A stretch of DNA of 64,000 nucleotides, taken from assembly GCF_001182045.1 (NCBI RefSeq), contig NZ_CVTY01000006.1:1-64000 (forward strand), in the 5' to 3' direction. The translations under genes and the position numbers were made by a program. The notes below the pieces were generated by a model. It saw only the letters and a list, made by a program, of their open reading frames with translations, searched no databases and was not told where the DNA came from. Of the stretch, positions 36,082 to 46,274 are shown one piece after another (the first letter of the stretch is position 1; each line of letters starts with the position of its first letter). Source of the stretch: Dakarella massiliensis. GTDB taxonomy: Bacteria; Pseudomonadota; Gammaproteobacteria; Burkholderiales; Burkholderiaceae_F.

Positions 36082-38782
36082 ATGAGTGGTACAGGTAATT
36101 TTTCAAAGATCAAACAATTTTTCCCTGAAATGGGCGCAGAGGCAGAAAGCGCGGAACAGTTAATCGGAAAAGACAACCTCTCATCAGGCACCCGCTATCG
36201 ACGTTTTCTAGAAGTATTCATAGATGAAGTTATATCTAAAGTTCTCAATGATGATGTAAGCAAGTACAAGAAACTGAGTCTGGCGGGGAAATTTGACTTC
36301 GTTTATAAAAATTTCCCGAAAACAATTCCTTCCGATATTTCAAGAGATTGCAAAGGCCTTAGGCTTTCCGGCAATTCGACCGTTCACCACTCGGACGATG
36401 ACCTGAAATCGCCCGCAAAAACTAACGTACTGATTCAAAATAATTTCCGAGCATACAAACTTGGGCAATGGCTGTTAACGACTTTAGGGTATTCCGCCGA
36501 CAGCATCGACTCATACAAAGAGCCTGTTTTAAACGAGGCACTTGCACAAAATATCTCTCGCATCGTTCAGAATGATGTACCTGATCTTCGACTTATTGAC
36601 TTCTATGGTGATATCACCCTCAATGCTGACCAAAAGAAAGCTGTCGATGCGTTGCAAGGGTTCCTTGACGATAATACTGCCCGTGTTTTTGCCCTGTATG
36701 GTTATGCTGGAACAGGCAAGACTACCCTAATGAAAGGGCTATGCGAATACCTCTTCAGCTCCGGCAACAGCAATGCCTGGTTATTGGCTCCTACCGGCAA
36801 GGCTGCAAACGTATTAATGGCTAAAACCGGCCTACCGGCTAAGACTATTCACAGCCATATATACGAAATCATTGAAGACAAAATTTCTGAAAAGTTTGAA
36901 TTAGAGAAACCAGAGCTTCCCCGCATACAAGGACGGCTGAAAGTATTACCCGAAGAGTTGAAAAATCCTATTTTGATAGTCGATGAAGCATCCATGATCG
37001 GCGACTCAGAAAATGCCGATGATGACGCAGTCAACGATCTCTCATCTATTAAATTCGGTTCGGGAAAACTTCTCAAAGATCTTTTGACCTTCGCCCACGC
37101 TACTGACTCTGACTTTACCGGCAAAATCATCTTTGTCGGTGATGAAGCGCAGCTTCCCCCCGTCGGCGCAAAAGTCTCTCCTGCATTCGATTTTTCTTAT
37201 TTAGAAGAGGAATACAAGCTCAAATCAACAGGCTATAAGCTGACCGAAGTAGTACGCCAAAAAGGAGATAACGGCGTTTTATCTTTAGCCAATGAGTTGC
37301 ATAAAGACATTGAAACCTCCTCCTTTTCAAAACTTGCTATTCAGTTTTCCAACGATGTTCGAAAAGCCGAGAAAGACGACATTATCAGCATATTTGATGA
37401 GGGATGGAAACATAAACCTCAAAAGCCTGTTGCAATCATTGCTCAAACAAACGCTGACGTTTTTCTATACAACCAAATGGTTAGAAAGCGTTACTTCAAG
37501 TCCGAAGGCCCCGATTCACCCGCGTGATCGACTGATGGTGTATCGGACAGTTCGACAAAACACAGATTACTTTTTTAACGGGGAATCTCTTCAGGTTAAA
37601 ACAGTCTATGAACCTGAAATCCATCGTGTGAATTTTTACGTTAAAGATCCCAAGACAAAGGAAACTCATCATTTTGATACTACTCTTGTCTACCGACAAG
37701 TTGATTTTTATGATGAAAGTCATTCAGGGAATTACTACATACTGGAAAATTATCTTAACCAGTCAGATCCCCAGCTTGACCTTGAACTGTCGTGTGCTCT
37801 GAGAGAAGACTTCAAAAATCGACACAAGGAACTCTACAAAAATCTACCCGAGGGACTCAGCCGTGAAAAGATCCGTGAACAGATAAAACAAGCTAGACGC
37901 GATGACCCGTACCTGAATTGTCTTCTTGTGAAATATGGATATGCCATTACCTGCCACAAGTCGCAAGGCAGCGAATGGCCTTGGGTAGTGATTGTTTCTG
38001 AGAACCAAGAAAAAGGTCACTCTGATTTCTTCCGTTGGTACTACACAGCAATTACCCGTGCTAGCGAGCGCATTTACTTGGTCAACGAACCTCATATCAC
38101 GCCATATAAACTCAAAGAGATCTCTCAAGACTGGAAACCTATTTTGAGTGACCCTGCTGAGGATTCTGCAACCTTATTAAAAGCAGAAAATACTCAAACT
38201 TCTAATGTTTCTCAAACCGAGCTTGCCTCCGAGAGGCAACGTCTAGCTATTCCTAATGACGGCAATTCCCGGATTATCTTCGATCAAGCTTGGCCTCTTA
38301 TTGATAAAGACTCAGTTAAGTTTATAAATGCGAAAAGAAATCCGTATCAGGAACACTACCTTTTTTCAAACGATCAGGGAGAACCCGCCAAAATTGTTAT
38401 TTACTATAACAAGAAAAAAATAACGAGAATTGAAGACAAAAGTCTTAATGAATTAAGTAATAAAATTACTGAAGCCCTTCAAAGCTTGACAGGTCTTCGA
38501 TTTGATATGTTCCCCTCATCTGAACCCGTTCAGGATTTGGGAGATGATAATTTAAACGAGTTCCTAGATCTGCTTAAGCAATATTGTGACAAACAAAATA
38601 TATCGGTTACATTAATCCGACATACACAATTCAGAATGGAGATTCTATTCATAAAAGAAGATCGCAGAACCATAATCGATTTCAACTACGACGGCAATCA
38701 TAATGTCACAAAATTTGATTTCGATTCTGGATCTCATGCTCTGTATAACGAAATCAAGCCGATATTTAACGAAATTCGATAA
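36082..38782 (+). pseudogene. RecD-like SF1 helicase with N-terminal DUF4145-like domain, frameshifted
   Basis: The intact form would have about 899 residues. Residues 1-140 are helical, with LRLSGNSTVHH recalling the R-x-x-GN-x-x-H motif of DUF4145/HEPN-like domains fused to restriction and helicase proteins. The superfamily 1 core follows: Walker A YGYAGTGKTT (about 204-213), APTGKAANVL, Walker B ILIVDEASMIGD, IIFVGDEAQLPPVG and LTEVVRQ. In the second half come YAITCHKSQGSEWPWVV and WYYTAITRASERIYLV. The last 200 residues are an unrecognised domain. One extra C in the run at 37509-37512 breaks the frame, and removing it gives SEGPIHPRDRLMVYRTV. It is followed after five bases by its likely partner gene. 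AT-rich composition suggests transfer. Confidence 0.82.
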
Positions 38783-38787
38783 TTATT

Positions 38788-40738
38788 ATGAGCACACGGG
38801 AAATTACAGCTATTAGAAAAGAAGGACGTTTAGACGAAGCATATGAAATGTGTCTGAAAGAGTTTCCTAACTTTCAGTCTTTGACAAATATTTATGAAAT
38901 AGGTGCAGTGGGTTGGACCCTTATCAATCTAATAGACCGAGAGATTTTATAAAATAGAATAGAATCAGCTCTTCAGTATTTTAATGAACTTCTATCACTT
39001 AAAACCAACAACGGTGATGAAGAAGATATACTGTACAAAAGAGTTAACAAAATACAAACAAACTTCAATCTCTATGCTGCCGAACTTCACTCAAAAAAAG
39101 AAAATTTTGATATAGCAAAAAATTATTACTTAAGTGCAATAAAAGAGCAGCCTAATAACTTGAAAGCCAAAACTGGACTTGCATGGTTATTTTATAAATC
39201 AGCAAAGGAAGCTTTTAACAACAAAGATTGGCTGAAATCTAAATCAGAAATTAACCGATACATTAAATTAAATAATACAGATCTCCCGTCTAATTTAAAT
39301 TCGAATTTTTTAACTTTAGCGTTGCGAATGAAACGTGAGTTAAAAAAGGAATTCAAATTTGGCATATTCCTACGGCTTTGGAAGACTAAAAACTTCTCTC
39401 CAGCTGATTGGGAGAAAAAAGAGGATTATGACAGTACAGCCGTCCAGGCTATCTATGCAGCATGCAAAGAAGCGTATGACGAAGCCAAAAAGGCAGAAAA
39501 TCCTCCCTCTCCTGAATCAATTGCATTTTTTACCAATGAGCTTCTTCCACTGGTAGCCAGAGAAATGCCTGCCTGTAAGTACGGCGAATGGTTCCCTCTG
39601 TACGAATGTCGTATTCATTTGTGGCTTGGCGATACTGACTTGGCTTTTAAGGAAGCACTTGAGATAGTGCGTAAAAAGAGTTCCGAATTCTGGGCCTGGT
39701 CACTGCTGGCAGTAATTTTGATCGCCCAAGGTAAACATGATGATGCTTTTACATGCCTTGTAAAATCAGCCACTTGTCCCGGCGAGGAAAAGTTTAGGTT
39801 TTCAGTTCGGTTTGATTTAGCTCGCCGTCTGGTTGAGCGGAAAATGTACCCTGAAGCCAAGTTTGAAGCGGATCGTGGAAGAGAAGGTATTGAATTCTAC
39901 GGCCATGATGTCCCTGATGATATAGCTGCCCTTGAAGGCATTCCCGAATACGCCGCTGCTCCTACCCTTAAAGACATTAAGGCTTTATATAGAAAATACC
40001 TATCCAGCGCTAATGAATTGCTTCTGGGCAATCTGCCATGGTTCGAAGCAATTCTCGGCAATAAATTCACGAAGAAAAAATCTCCTGAAGACAAAAATAG
40101 GAAAGCCTTTCTTCAATATCTACATAAAAAATGCAATCGGCAAAGTGCTGTCCTGCTCAGTCTCTGCTCGTGCATTGAACGACTTGACTGAAACAGAAGA
40201 AGGTTCCCCGATTAAGGTCAAAGGAGAATGGGACGGCGACCGATTTAAAGTTTTTCAAGCGTCAGCTCGTCTCAACGGTGCTTCGTGGGACCTGATAAAA
40301 CCCGAATCTGCCATAGTGGAGAATGTAAATTCTTCGAAACACTGTGTTTACTGTGTCTTCCCTGACATGAACGGTGTAGTGATTCCCTTTGACCGTCTAA
40401 AGGGCATTAAAGCAGAACCCGGAGATATCCTGGACATTCGTCGTATTCAACGCAGAACTTAAGATGGAGTTCGATGGAATGTTGTGGAGATAGCAAAGTC
40501 TGAAAAGGATCTCCCAACATTGAAAACTCAGTTTAAGGGCAAATATGAAATAGTTGTAGGCAAGCCTTTTGCCTTCGTAAAGGCTGATACTAGGAGTGTT
40601 TTCGTTCCACCTCCCCTTGTGACAGTGACAGACTTAGATGATGAAATGACTGTTGAAGGAATCGCCATAAAAGGCGACAAAGGATGGAAAGCTATCAGCA
40701 TCAATGCCTGTGAACCATCTGATGCTATGTTGTCTTAA
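38788..40738 (+). pseudogene. TPR-like protein with C-terminal OB/cold-shock-like region, disrupted
   Basis: Restored, this gene encodes about 649 residues. The N-terminal two thirds are helical tetratricopeptide-like repeats (REITAIRKEGRLDEAYEMC, EALEIVRKKSSEFWAWSLLA, MYPEAKFEADR). The C-terminal 180 residues are beta-rich and include KPFAFVKADTRSVFVPPPLV followed by GDKGWKAISI, a layout recalling OB or cold-shock folds. It resembles proteins I remember as annotated DUF7017, unchecked. Three lesions are visible: TAA at 38950-38952, a one-base slip in the A6 run at 40126-40131, and TAA at 40460-40462. It starts five bases after the helicase stop, which indicates one operon and joint function. 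Confidence 0.7.
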
Positions 40739-40741
40739 CGT

Positions 40742-41009
40742 ATGACAAACGAAGTCAAATCAGAAGATCGTTCTAATTCAGCATTCACCAATTTAATCAG
40801 AGCCTCTATTTGCACTTGAAGTGATAATTCGCCCTGTTAAAGAGGTGTGCGGTTGTCGTTCGACTCTATTCAATAGGATAAAGGATGGAACATTTCCGCG
40901 CGGGCGAACAACCATCTGCAATCGCCGACTTTGGAGCGAATCGACTGTTAAGGTGTATGTTGAGGAACGTCGATCGACAAAGAAGCAAATTCGGCAAGCC
41001 TCTTACTAA
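40742..41009 (+). pseudogene. AlpA-type regulator/excisionase, frameshifted
   Basis: A small winged-helix DNA-binding protein of about 88 residues when a one-base slip near 40793-40796 is corrected. Corrected, it reads MTNEVKSEDRSNSAFTNLSE and then PLFALEVIIRPVKEVCGCR. The helix-turn-helix STLFNRIKDGTFPRG and the late segment LWSESTVKVYVEERR match AlpA-family regulators, which control excision of integrated elements. As sequenced, the N-terminal frame stops at 40819 and the main domain could start only at GTG 40821. It lies three bases after the TPR-like gene and before a terminator, so it is the last gene of the island operon. Confidence 0.65.
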
Positions 41010-41026
41010 AATCGGCTCAACACCAA

Positions 41027-41052
41027 ACCGCTACGAAAAGTAGCGGTTTTTC
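41027..41052 (+). terminator. Rho-independent terminator at the right end of the island operon
   Basis: Perfect 9-bp stem AACCGCTAC/GTAGCGGTT with GAAAA loop followed by TTT, 18 bases after the AlpA-like gene. Confidence 0.85.
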
Positions 41053-41196
41053 GTTCTACCTATGTCAAAATGTATGGCATGGCCAAGAACGTCAAGATTT
41101 CCGTTTAAATTCAACGGCTATCAGCTGACAGCTCGACTCAGGAGGAACACCGCCCTCAATTTGATATATATATATGAATTGAGGCAAGAATCCCGG

Positions 41197-41589
41197 TTAC
41201 GGAATCCTTGTGCCGCAGTGCGGGCATTTCTGAACCGGAATCACGACGACCCCGAGAAGCCCGGTCTGCACGGGGAGCGGTTTTCCGCAGACGGGGCAGC
41301 ACCAGACCTTCTGCACCGCGGCTTTCGTGACCTGCAGCCCCGCGAAGATAAAGAGAACCGCGAGCGCGATCCGGCCCGCGAACCCCTGTATCGGAAGGAT
41401 CGTGGCTAGCACCAGCGCGAACATGAAGGTCGCGGTGGTCCCGAAAACGGAATAGAGCTGCGCCTTCTTATAGGTCTGCGTCTCCATCCCGGGAACCGGG
41501 TGCATCCGCTGCTTCGCGAAGTACCGAAGGACGAGCCAGAGGACCAGCACCCCGCCCCAGATAATCCAGAAAGTATTGCCGCCCGTCAT
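41197..41589 (-). CDS. Small membrane protein with C-terminal zinc ribbon
   Basis: A 130-residue protein. The N-terminal part has hydrophobic segments (FWIIWGGVLVLWLVL, then TTATFMFALVLATILPIQGF and IALAVLFIFAGLQV), followed by a CxxC...CxxC zinc ribbon (CCPVCGKPLP and KCPHCGTRIP) at the end. The topology suggests a membrane-anchored cytoplasmic zinc finger. I do not recognise a named family. ATG 41589 is preferred to the upstream codon at 41613 because GGAG lies eight bases before it. A truncated relative is at 35231-35494 on the other side of the accessory island. Confidence 0.65.
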   Translation of the reverse strand: MTGGNTFWIIWGGVLVLWLVLRYFAKQRMHPVPGMETQTYKKAQLYSVFGTTATFMFALVLATILPIQGFAGRIALAVLFIFAGLQVTKAAVQKVWCCPVCGKPLPVQTGLLGVVVIPVQKCPHCGTRIP

Positions 41590-41823
41590 AGCGCCGGCTC
41601 CTAAAGTAAACACCCTGACCCGTCAATTTTACCCGTCTCCTGAAATTCCTTAACTGTATCCGAAAAAATAAGATATCTCACCGTTTTTTATGATTACAAC
41701 TGACACAATAATTTCCTCGCTATAGCACGATAAAGCGCCTAGACTATACGGTGGGTGTTGGGGATCCAATCAATATACGGATGCTATCAAATGAGCGTCC
41801 GTCCATGAGGAGTGAAGAGAAAG

Positions 41824-43311
41824 ATGAGTGAAGAATTGGAATTTTTCAGGCGTCCTGAGCCGATCACCCAGTGCGACGAAACCGTGGAATGCGATGTGGC
41901 GGTTGTGGGTGCCGGGTCGCCAGGTGTCCCCTGCGCGATCCGCGCGGGTGAGCTCGGAATGAAGGTCGCGGTGCTGCAGAAGGAATCCTACGCGTCCGCC
42001 TGCGGCAACTTCGGGGCCGGCATTCTCCTCGATAAAAGTGATCCTGAGCAGGTTGAAGCCTGCGTGTCGCTTCTCGTCGCGGGGTCGGATTACCGCGCGA
42101 AGCGGGGCGTCCTCGAAACCTGGGCGAAGAATTCCGGAGTCGCCGTCTCCTGGATGGTCGACCGCGCGAAGAAAGCGGGCTGCCAGGTGGTCGATATGGG
42201 AACCACGCCGCATAAGGCGTTCCTCGCGAAGGAAGGCTGGGATAAGCTCAACTTCACGACCTGCGTGTTCGGGCCGAAGCCCTATAACACGGGAGTTGCC
42301 GTGCAGGAGCTCGCCGACTGGGCGGAGAAGAACCTCCCCGTGAAGGTGTACTACAAGACTCCCGCCGTGCAGCTGATCCAGGATGAGACAGGCCGCGTCA
42401 CGGGCGTCATCGGCAAGGACCGCGCCGGAAAATACATCCGCTTCAACGCGAAGAAGGGTGTCGTGATGGCCACCGGTGACTACGCGAACGATAAGCGGAT
42501 GATGGATTACTACCTGCCGGATGTCACGAACCTTGAGCTGAAGCGCCGGGGGCGCGACGGTGACGGCCAGAAGATGATCGTCTGGGCAGGCGGCCGCATG
42601 GAAAACGTCGGCCACACGAAGATGGTCCACGATATGGACGCGGGTCCCGCGACGATGATGAGTCACCCGTACCTCCGCGTGAAGGCCTCGACCGGCCGCC
42701 GCTTCTCAAGCGAAATGGTGCCGATGGAATACATGAACTGCTTCCTTCTCTCGAAGGAAGACGCCGGTCACTACTGCCAAATCTTTGACTCGAACTATAT
42801 CGAGCAGGCAAAGAAGCTCGGGCTCCCGGTGGAAGACACCGAGTCGCTGAAGAACTGGATGCCGGAAGAGAAGATCGAGCATAAGGGCGTGATGGAAGGC
42901 CTGATCGATACCTGGAAATCGGATACGATGGAAGAACTCGCGAAGAAGCTCCGCATTCAGGACGTTCCGGCGTTCCTTGAAACCGTGAAGCGCTATAACG
43001 AGATGGCGCATGCCGGAGCCGATACCGAATTCGGCGTTCCGGCGGATCACCTCTGCCCGGTCGAAGTGGGTCCGTTTTATGGCATCCATCGCCACGTTCG
43101 GTTCACGGTCGGTTGCTCCGGAGTCGAAATCAACGAGCGGCTCGAATGCCTCGATAAGGACGATAAGCCGATCCCGGGTCTCTACGCGATCGGGAACCTC
43201 GCCGGCAACTTCTACGGGTCGGTCGACTATCCGCTTGATATCTTCGGACTCAACCTCGGACACAATTACACTGAGGGCTATGTGGTCGCGGAGGAGCTCG
43301 CGAAGCTCTGA
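41824..43311 (+). CDS. FAD-dependent oxidoreductase, fumarate reductase/flavocytochrome c type
   Basis: A 495-residue flavoprotein. The FAD-binding start is VAVVGAGSPGVPCAIRAGELG, close to the usual GxGxxG. A second FAD contact is GVVMATGDYANDKRMMDYYL, and the C-terminal end LDIFGLNLGHNYTEGYVVAEEL closes the FAD site. FYGIHRHVRFTVGCSGVEIN corresponds to the substrate loop of fumarate- and urocanate-reductase-like enzymes. There is no signal peptide and no heme or FMN domain, so it is a cytoplasmic enzyme needing an outside electron donor. The substrate is unknown. ATG 41824 follows GAGGAG. It is a single gene with its own terminator. Confidence 0.8.
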   Translation: MSEELEFFRRPEPITQCDETVECDVAVVGAGSPGVPCAIRAGELGMKVAVLQKESYASACGNFGAGILLDKSDPEQVEACVSLLVAGSDYRAKRGVLETWAKNSGVAVSWMVDRAKKAGCQVVDMGTTPHKAFLAKEGWDKLNFTTCVFGPKPYNTGVAVQELADWAEKNLPVKVYYKTPAVQLIQDETGRVTGVIGKDRAGKYIRFNAKKGVVMATGDYANDKRMMDYYLPDVTNLELKRRGRDGDGQKMIVWAGGRMENVGHTKMVHDMDAGPATMMSHPYLRVKASTGRRFSSEMVPMEYMNCFLLSKEDAGHYCQIFDSNYIEQAKKLGLPVEDTESLKNWMPEEKIEHKGVMEGLIDTWKSDTMEELAKKLRIQDVPAFLETVKRYNEMAHAGADTEFGVPADHLCPVEVGPFYGIHRHVRFTVGCSGVEINERLECLDKDDKPIPGLYAIGNLAGNFYGSVDYPLDIFGLNLGHNYTEGYVVAEELAKL

Positions 43312-43360
43312 AGATAAGTCCCACCCCTTCGCGGGGTGAAATTTAAATCGCAAATCGAAG

Positions 43361-43395
43361 GAGGAATCCCGGAATTTCCGGGGTTCCTCTTTTTT
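43361..43395 (+). terminator. Rho-independent terminator of the FAD oxidoreductase gene
   Basis: Stem GAGGAATCCCGG pairs with CCGGGGTTCCTC and is followed by TTTTTT. A smaller hairpin CACCCC/GGGGTG precedes it. Confidence 0.85.
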
Positions 43396-43874
43396 GTGTC
43401 CCTATCCTTGCGTAAACCATTTTAGTTATCGGGTATTTTCTACCCATATTGGGGAATTTCGTGTCAAAAAAATCCTGATCTCTTTTCTTTCATTTCTATA
43501 AAATAGAAAGAACGAATTGATCTGATCTGGAGGCTATCTTCAGCGATCTTCCGGGATTCTGTCACGAACAGATGGCTTCATCGCAAGCGTCGCTCTTTAT
43601 CCGAGGGAAAGATGTTTTCCCCGTAACTCCGGTCCATTTCCGCCTGTGTTTCTGGCAGGAAGCGCCGGTAAATAAAAGAACGGCCGCCCGCCTGACATCT
43701 GTCACACAGAAACTCTCATTCAGATCTGCTTTTTCACCCCCGGGACGTCTCTTCAGGGGACTCGTGAAAGAAGCCAGCGCCTGGGCATCCCGACCGCGGA
43801 TCCCGAAAGGCGCTGAATCCGGAGCAGCGAAAAGCTTTTATTTCTCCACTATTTAGGGATTTCCGGAGAACTTC
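43396..43874. other. Leader region of the ArsA array
   Basis: About 480 bases without a supported gene. An AT-rich symmetric element TTTCTAT-AAA-ATAGAAA lies at 43493-43509, overlapping a TATAAAAT-like -10 box, and could be an operator. No copy of the ArsR-type repeat found at 48256 was recognised here. Confidence 0.4.
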
Positions 43875-46061
43875 ATGAAGAGTCTTACGGTATTCGACCC
43901 GGCGGTCGCTGACAGCACAGGCGCGGGTGAATCCACCCCGAACCCGGACCTGATCCGATTCGCGTCTGACGCCGAATGGCTGAAGCGGAAAGGTGTCGCG
44001 GTTGAGCGCTGGAATCTCGTCTCGAACGCGATGGAATTCGCGCTGAACCACCGGGTATCGATGTTCCTGAAGCGTCACGGTCCTGAGGACCTCCCCTATA
44101 TTCTCGCGAACGGCTCCCCGGTGCTTTACGGGCGCTATCCGACGCGGGCAGAGCTCGCCGGGTGGTTCGGCGTGTCGCTGAAACCAACGCCTGAAGACTG
44201 CGCCGCGGCCGCGTCGCCCAAGAAGCCCCGCTCCGTCTGGGTTTACCACGCGGCGGCGCTTCGCCCTTCCGTGATCCACGAGGCACCGGCGTCAGGCGAC
44301 TCCACCGCGGGTCTGCGGTTCCTTGACCGCGCCCCGAAAACGATTTTCTTCACCGGAAAGGGCGGTTCCGGCAAAACCTCGGTCGCCGCGGCCGCGGCGA
44401 TTGCCCTGACGCGGGAAGGAAAGCAGGTGCTGCTGGTCAGCGCCGACCCCGCGTCTTCCCTCTCCGATATCTTTGAGCAGCCGATCGGAAACACTCTCTG
44501 CCCGATCAAAGCCGTTCCCGGTCTCTCCGCGATTGAGATTGATCCGCGGCTCGCCGCGTTCGCGCACCGCGAGCAGATCGTGAAGCCCATCCGGGATCTC
44601 CTCCCCGAATCCGCGATCGCGTCGATTATTGAGGAGCTCTCTGGCCCCTACGCGACGGAAGTCGCGGTGTTTAATGAATTCACGGGACTCATCACGAGCC
44701 CCGCGGTGGCGTCGCAGTACGATCACGTGCTCTTTGACACCGCGCCTTCCGGTCACACGCTTCTCGTGATGAAGCATCTCGGAGCCTGGTGCGATTACCT
44801 TGAGGCCCGGGTACAGAACCGCGCGGACCTCGCGCCGGATTCGGAGCTTGAGCGGCAGCGTCATCAGTATCAGGCGGCGATGCAGTCTCTCATCAACCCG
44901 ACAAAGACCCGCTTTGTGACCGTCTGCCGGCCTCACGCGGCATCGGTCCGCGAGGCCGCCCGGACCGTGGACGAGCTGCGGGACTCGGGAGTCGTGAACC
45001 AAACGCTGGTGCTGAACGGAGTGCTTCCGGAAAGTGAATCCGGAACGGGGCCGCTCGCCACCTCGATCTTCGAGTGGGAGTCCGATGTCATTAAGAATCT
45101 CCCCGCCCCGCTTCCCGCGCTGCCGCGCGATATCCTGCCGCTGAAACCCGATACTCTGGTCGGGGCCGCGAATCTCCGCACACTCCTTCGGGATGACGGG
45201 GAACCGGTGGAGGATGTTGAGTTTGATCCTCCCGCCCCAAAGCCGCTCGCGGATCTCGTGAACGAGATCGCCGCGTCCGGCCACGGTCTCATCATGATGC
45301 TGGGGAAAGGCGGTGTCGGCAAAACCACGATAGCGGCCGCGATCGCGGCTCGCCTCGCGACACTCGGGCACAAAGTTCACCTTTCGACCTGTGACCCGGC
45401 GGCCCACATTGAGGAAACGCTTGACAGCACGCTCCCCAATCTCACGGTCTCCCGGATCGACCCCGAGAAGGAAACCGAAGAGTACCGGGCGTACGTCATG
45501 GAAACGCAGGGGTCGAGGCTCGACGCCGCGGGACGCGCGCTCCTTGAGGAAGACCTCCGGTCCCCCTGCACCGAGGAAATAGCAGTGCTCTCCGCAATCT
45601 CCCGGGTGTTCAGTGAAGCCGAGAATCAGTTTGTCGTGATGGATAACCCGCCGAACGGCCACTCACGGATCTTCCTCGATCTCTCGGAAAGCTATCGGCG
45701 GGAGCAGGAAAAGAAGGCCGGAAATCCGGAAGCCTTCCGGTCACCGATCCTCTTCCTTCAGGATCCGACACTCACCAAGATGATTCACGTGACGGTCGCG
45801 GAACCCACCCCGGTGCGGGAAGCGGAGTCGCTTGAAGCGAATCTCCGGGATGTCGGGATCGACTCCTGGGCCTATATCGTGAACTGCAGCCTCGCGGCTT
45901 CATCCCCGGTGACCCCGATCCTCCGCAGCCGGGCAGCCTCCGAAATCCCGCTGATTGAGGAAATCGAGGCGAAATCACCGCGCGTCGCGATTGTGCCGCT
46001 CGTCCGCGAGGAACCCGTAGGGTTTGAGAAGCTCCTGAAACTCACGGAACCGAAACCATAA
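43875..46061 (+). CDS. ArsD-ArsA fusion paralogue that has lost its metalloid-binding cysteines
   Basis: A 728-residue fusion. Residues 1-115 are ArsD-like (MKSLTVFDPAV...), but the arsenic-binding cysteines at 12, 13 and 18 of ArsD are Ala, Asp and Gly (FDPAVADSTGAGES). Two ArsA ATPase halves follow, with intact P-loops FTGKGGSGKTSV (about 158) and MLGKGGVGKTTI (about 475), and DTAPSGHT in the first half. The second half has the altered switch MDNPPNGHS. Of the ArsA metalloid cysteines, the one in LSGACTTE of the canonical copy is Tyr (LSGPYATE), the TSCLGP one is absent, and only SPCTEEIAV remains. It looks like an active ATPase whose cargo is not As(III). A CGGAGAAC ribosome-binding site precedes the ATG. 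Confidence 0.82.
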   Translation: MKSLTVFDPAVADSTGAGESTPNPDLIRFASDAEWLKRKGVAVERWNLVSNAMEFALNHRVSMFLKRHGPEDLPYILANGSPVLYGRYPTRAELAGWFGVSLKPTPEDCAAAASPKKPRSVWVYHAAALRPSVIHEAPASGDSTAGLRFLDRAPKTIFFTGKGGSGKTSVAAAAAIALTREGKQVLLVSADPASSLSDIFEQPIGNTLCPIKAVPGLSAIEIDPRLAAFAHREQIVKPIRDLLPESAIASIIEELSGPYATEVAVFNEFTGLITSPAVASQYDHVLFDTAPSGHTLLVMKHLGAWCDYLEARVQNRADLAPDSELERQRHQYQAAMQSLINPTKTRFVTVCRPHAASVREAARTVDELRDSGVVNQTLVLNGVLPESESGTGPLATSIFEWESDVIKNLPAPLPALPRDILPLKPDTLVGAANLRTLLRDDGEPVEDVEFDPPAPKPLADLVNEIAASGHGLIMMLGKGGVGKTTIAAAIAARLATLGHKVHLSTCDPAAHIEETLDSTLPNLTVSRIDPEKETEEYRAYVMETQGSRLDAAGRALLEEDLRSPCTEEIAVLSAISRVFSEAENQFVVMDNPPNGHSRIFLDLSESYRREQEKKAGNPEAFRSPILFLQDPTLTKMIHVTVAEPTPVREAESLEANLRDVGIDSWAYIVNCSLAASSPVTPILRSRAASEIPLIEEIEAKSPRVAIVPLVREEPVGFEKLLKLTEPKP

Positions 46062-46096
46062 AAGACGCTGAGGCAGTTCGCTCCTCCACCCGTCAG

Positions 46097-46127
46097 CCGC
46101 GTCCCGGATTCCGGGGCGCGGTTTTTT
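46097..46127 (+). terminator. Rho-independent terminator after the first ArsA paralogue
   Basis: Stem CCGCG-T-CCCGG pairs with CCGGG-G-CGCGG around ATT and is followed by TTTTTT, 35 bases after the stop codon. Confidence 0.85.
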
Positions 46128-46274
46128 ATGCTTTGAAAATTTGACGTTCGGCGTTATGATATTCAGCTTTAAAGCATTGCTACCTATTCCTTCAGACGAT
46201 AGTCCTACGACCTTCGGGTTGAAAAAAACAAAAGCACGGTCATCGTTTTGACGGGAAAAGAAACGGAGAGAGCC

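Noticed and set aside
35165-41440. Attachment-site direct repeats flanking the island
   Set aside because: The similar flanks are diverged gene copies about 280 bases long rather than short identical att sites, and no integrase gene or tRNA target was found.
44292-45662. Minus-strand frame of 456 codons opposite the first ArsA paralogue
   Set aside because: Antisense shadow of a GC-rich coding region with no family features. The plus strand has clear ATPase motifs.
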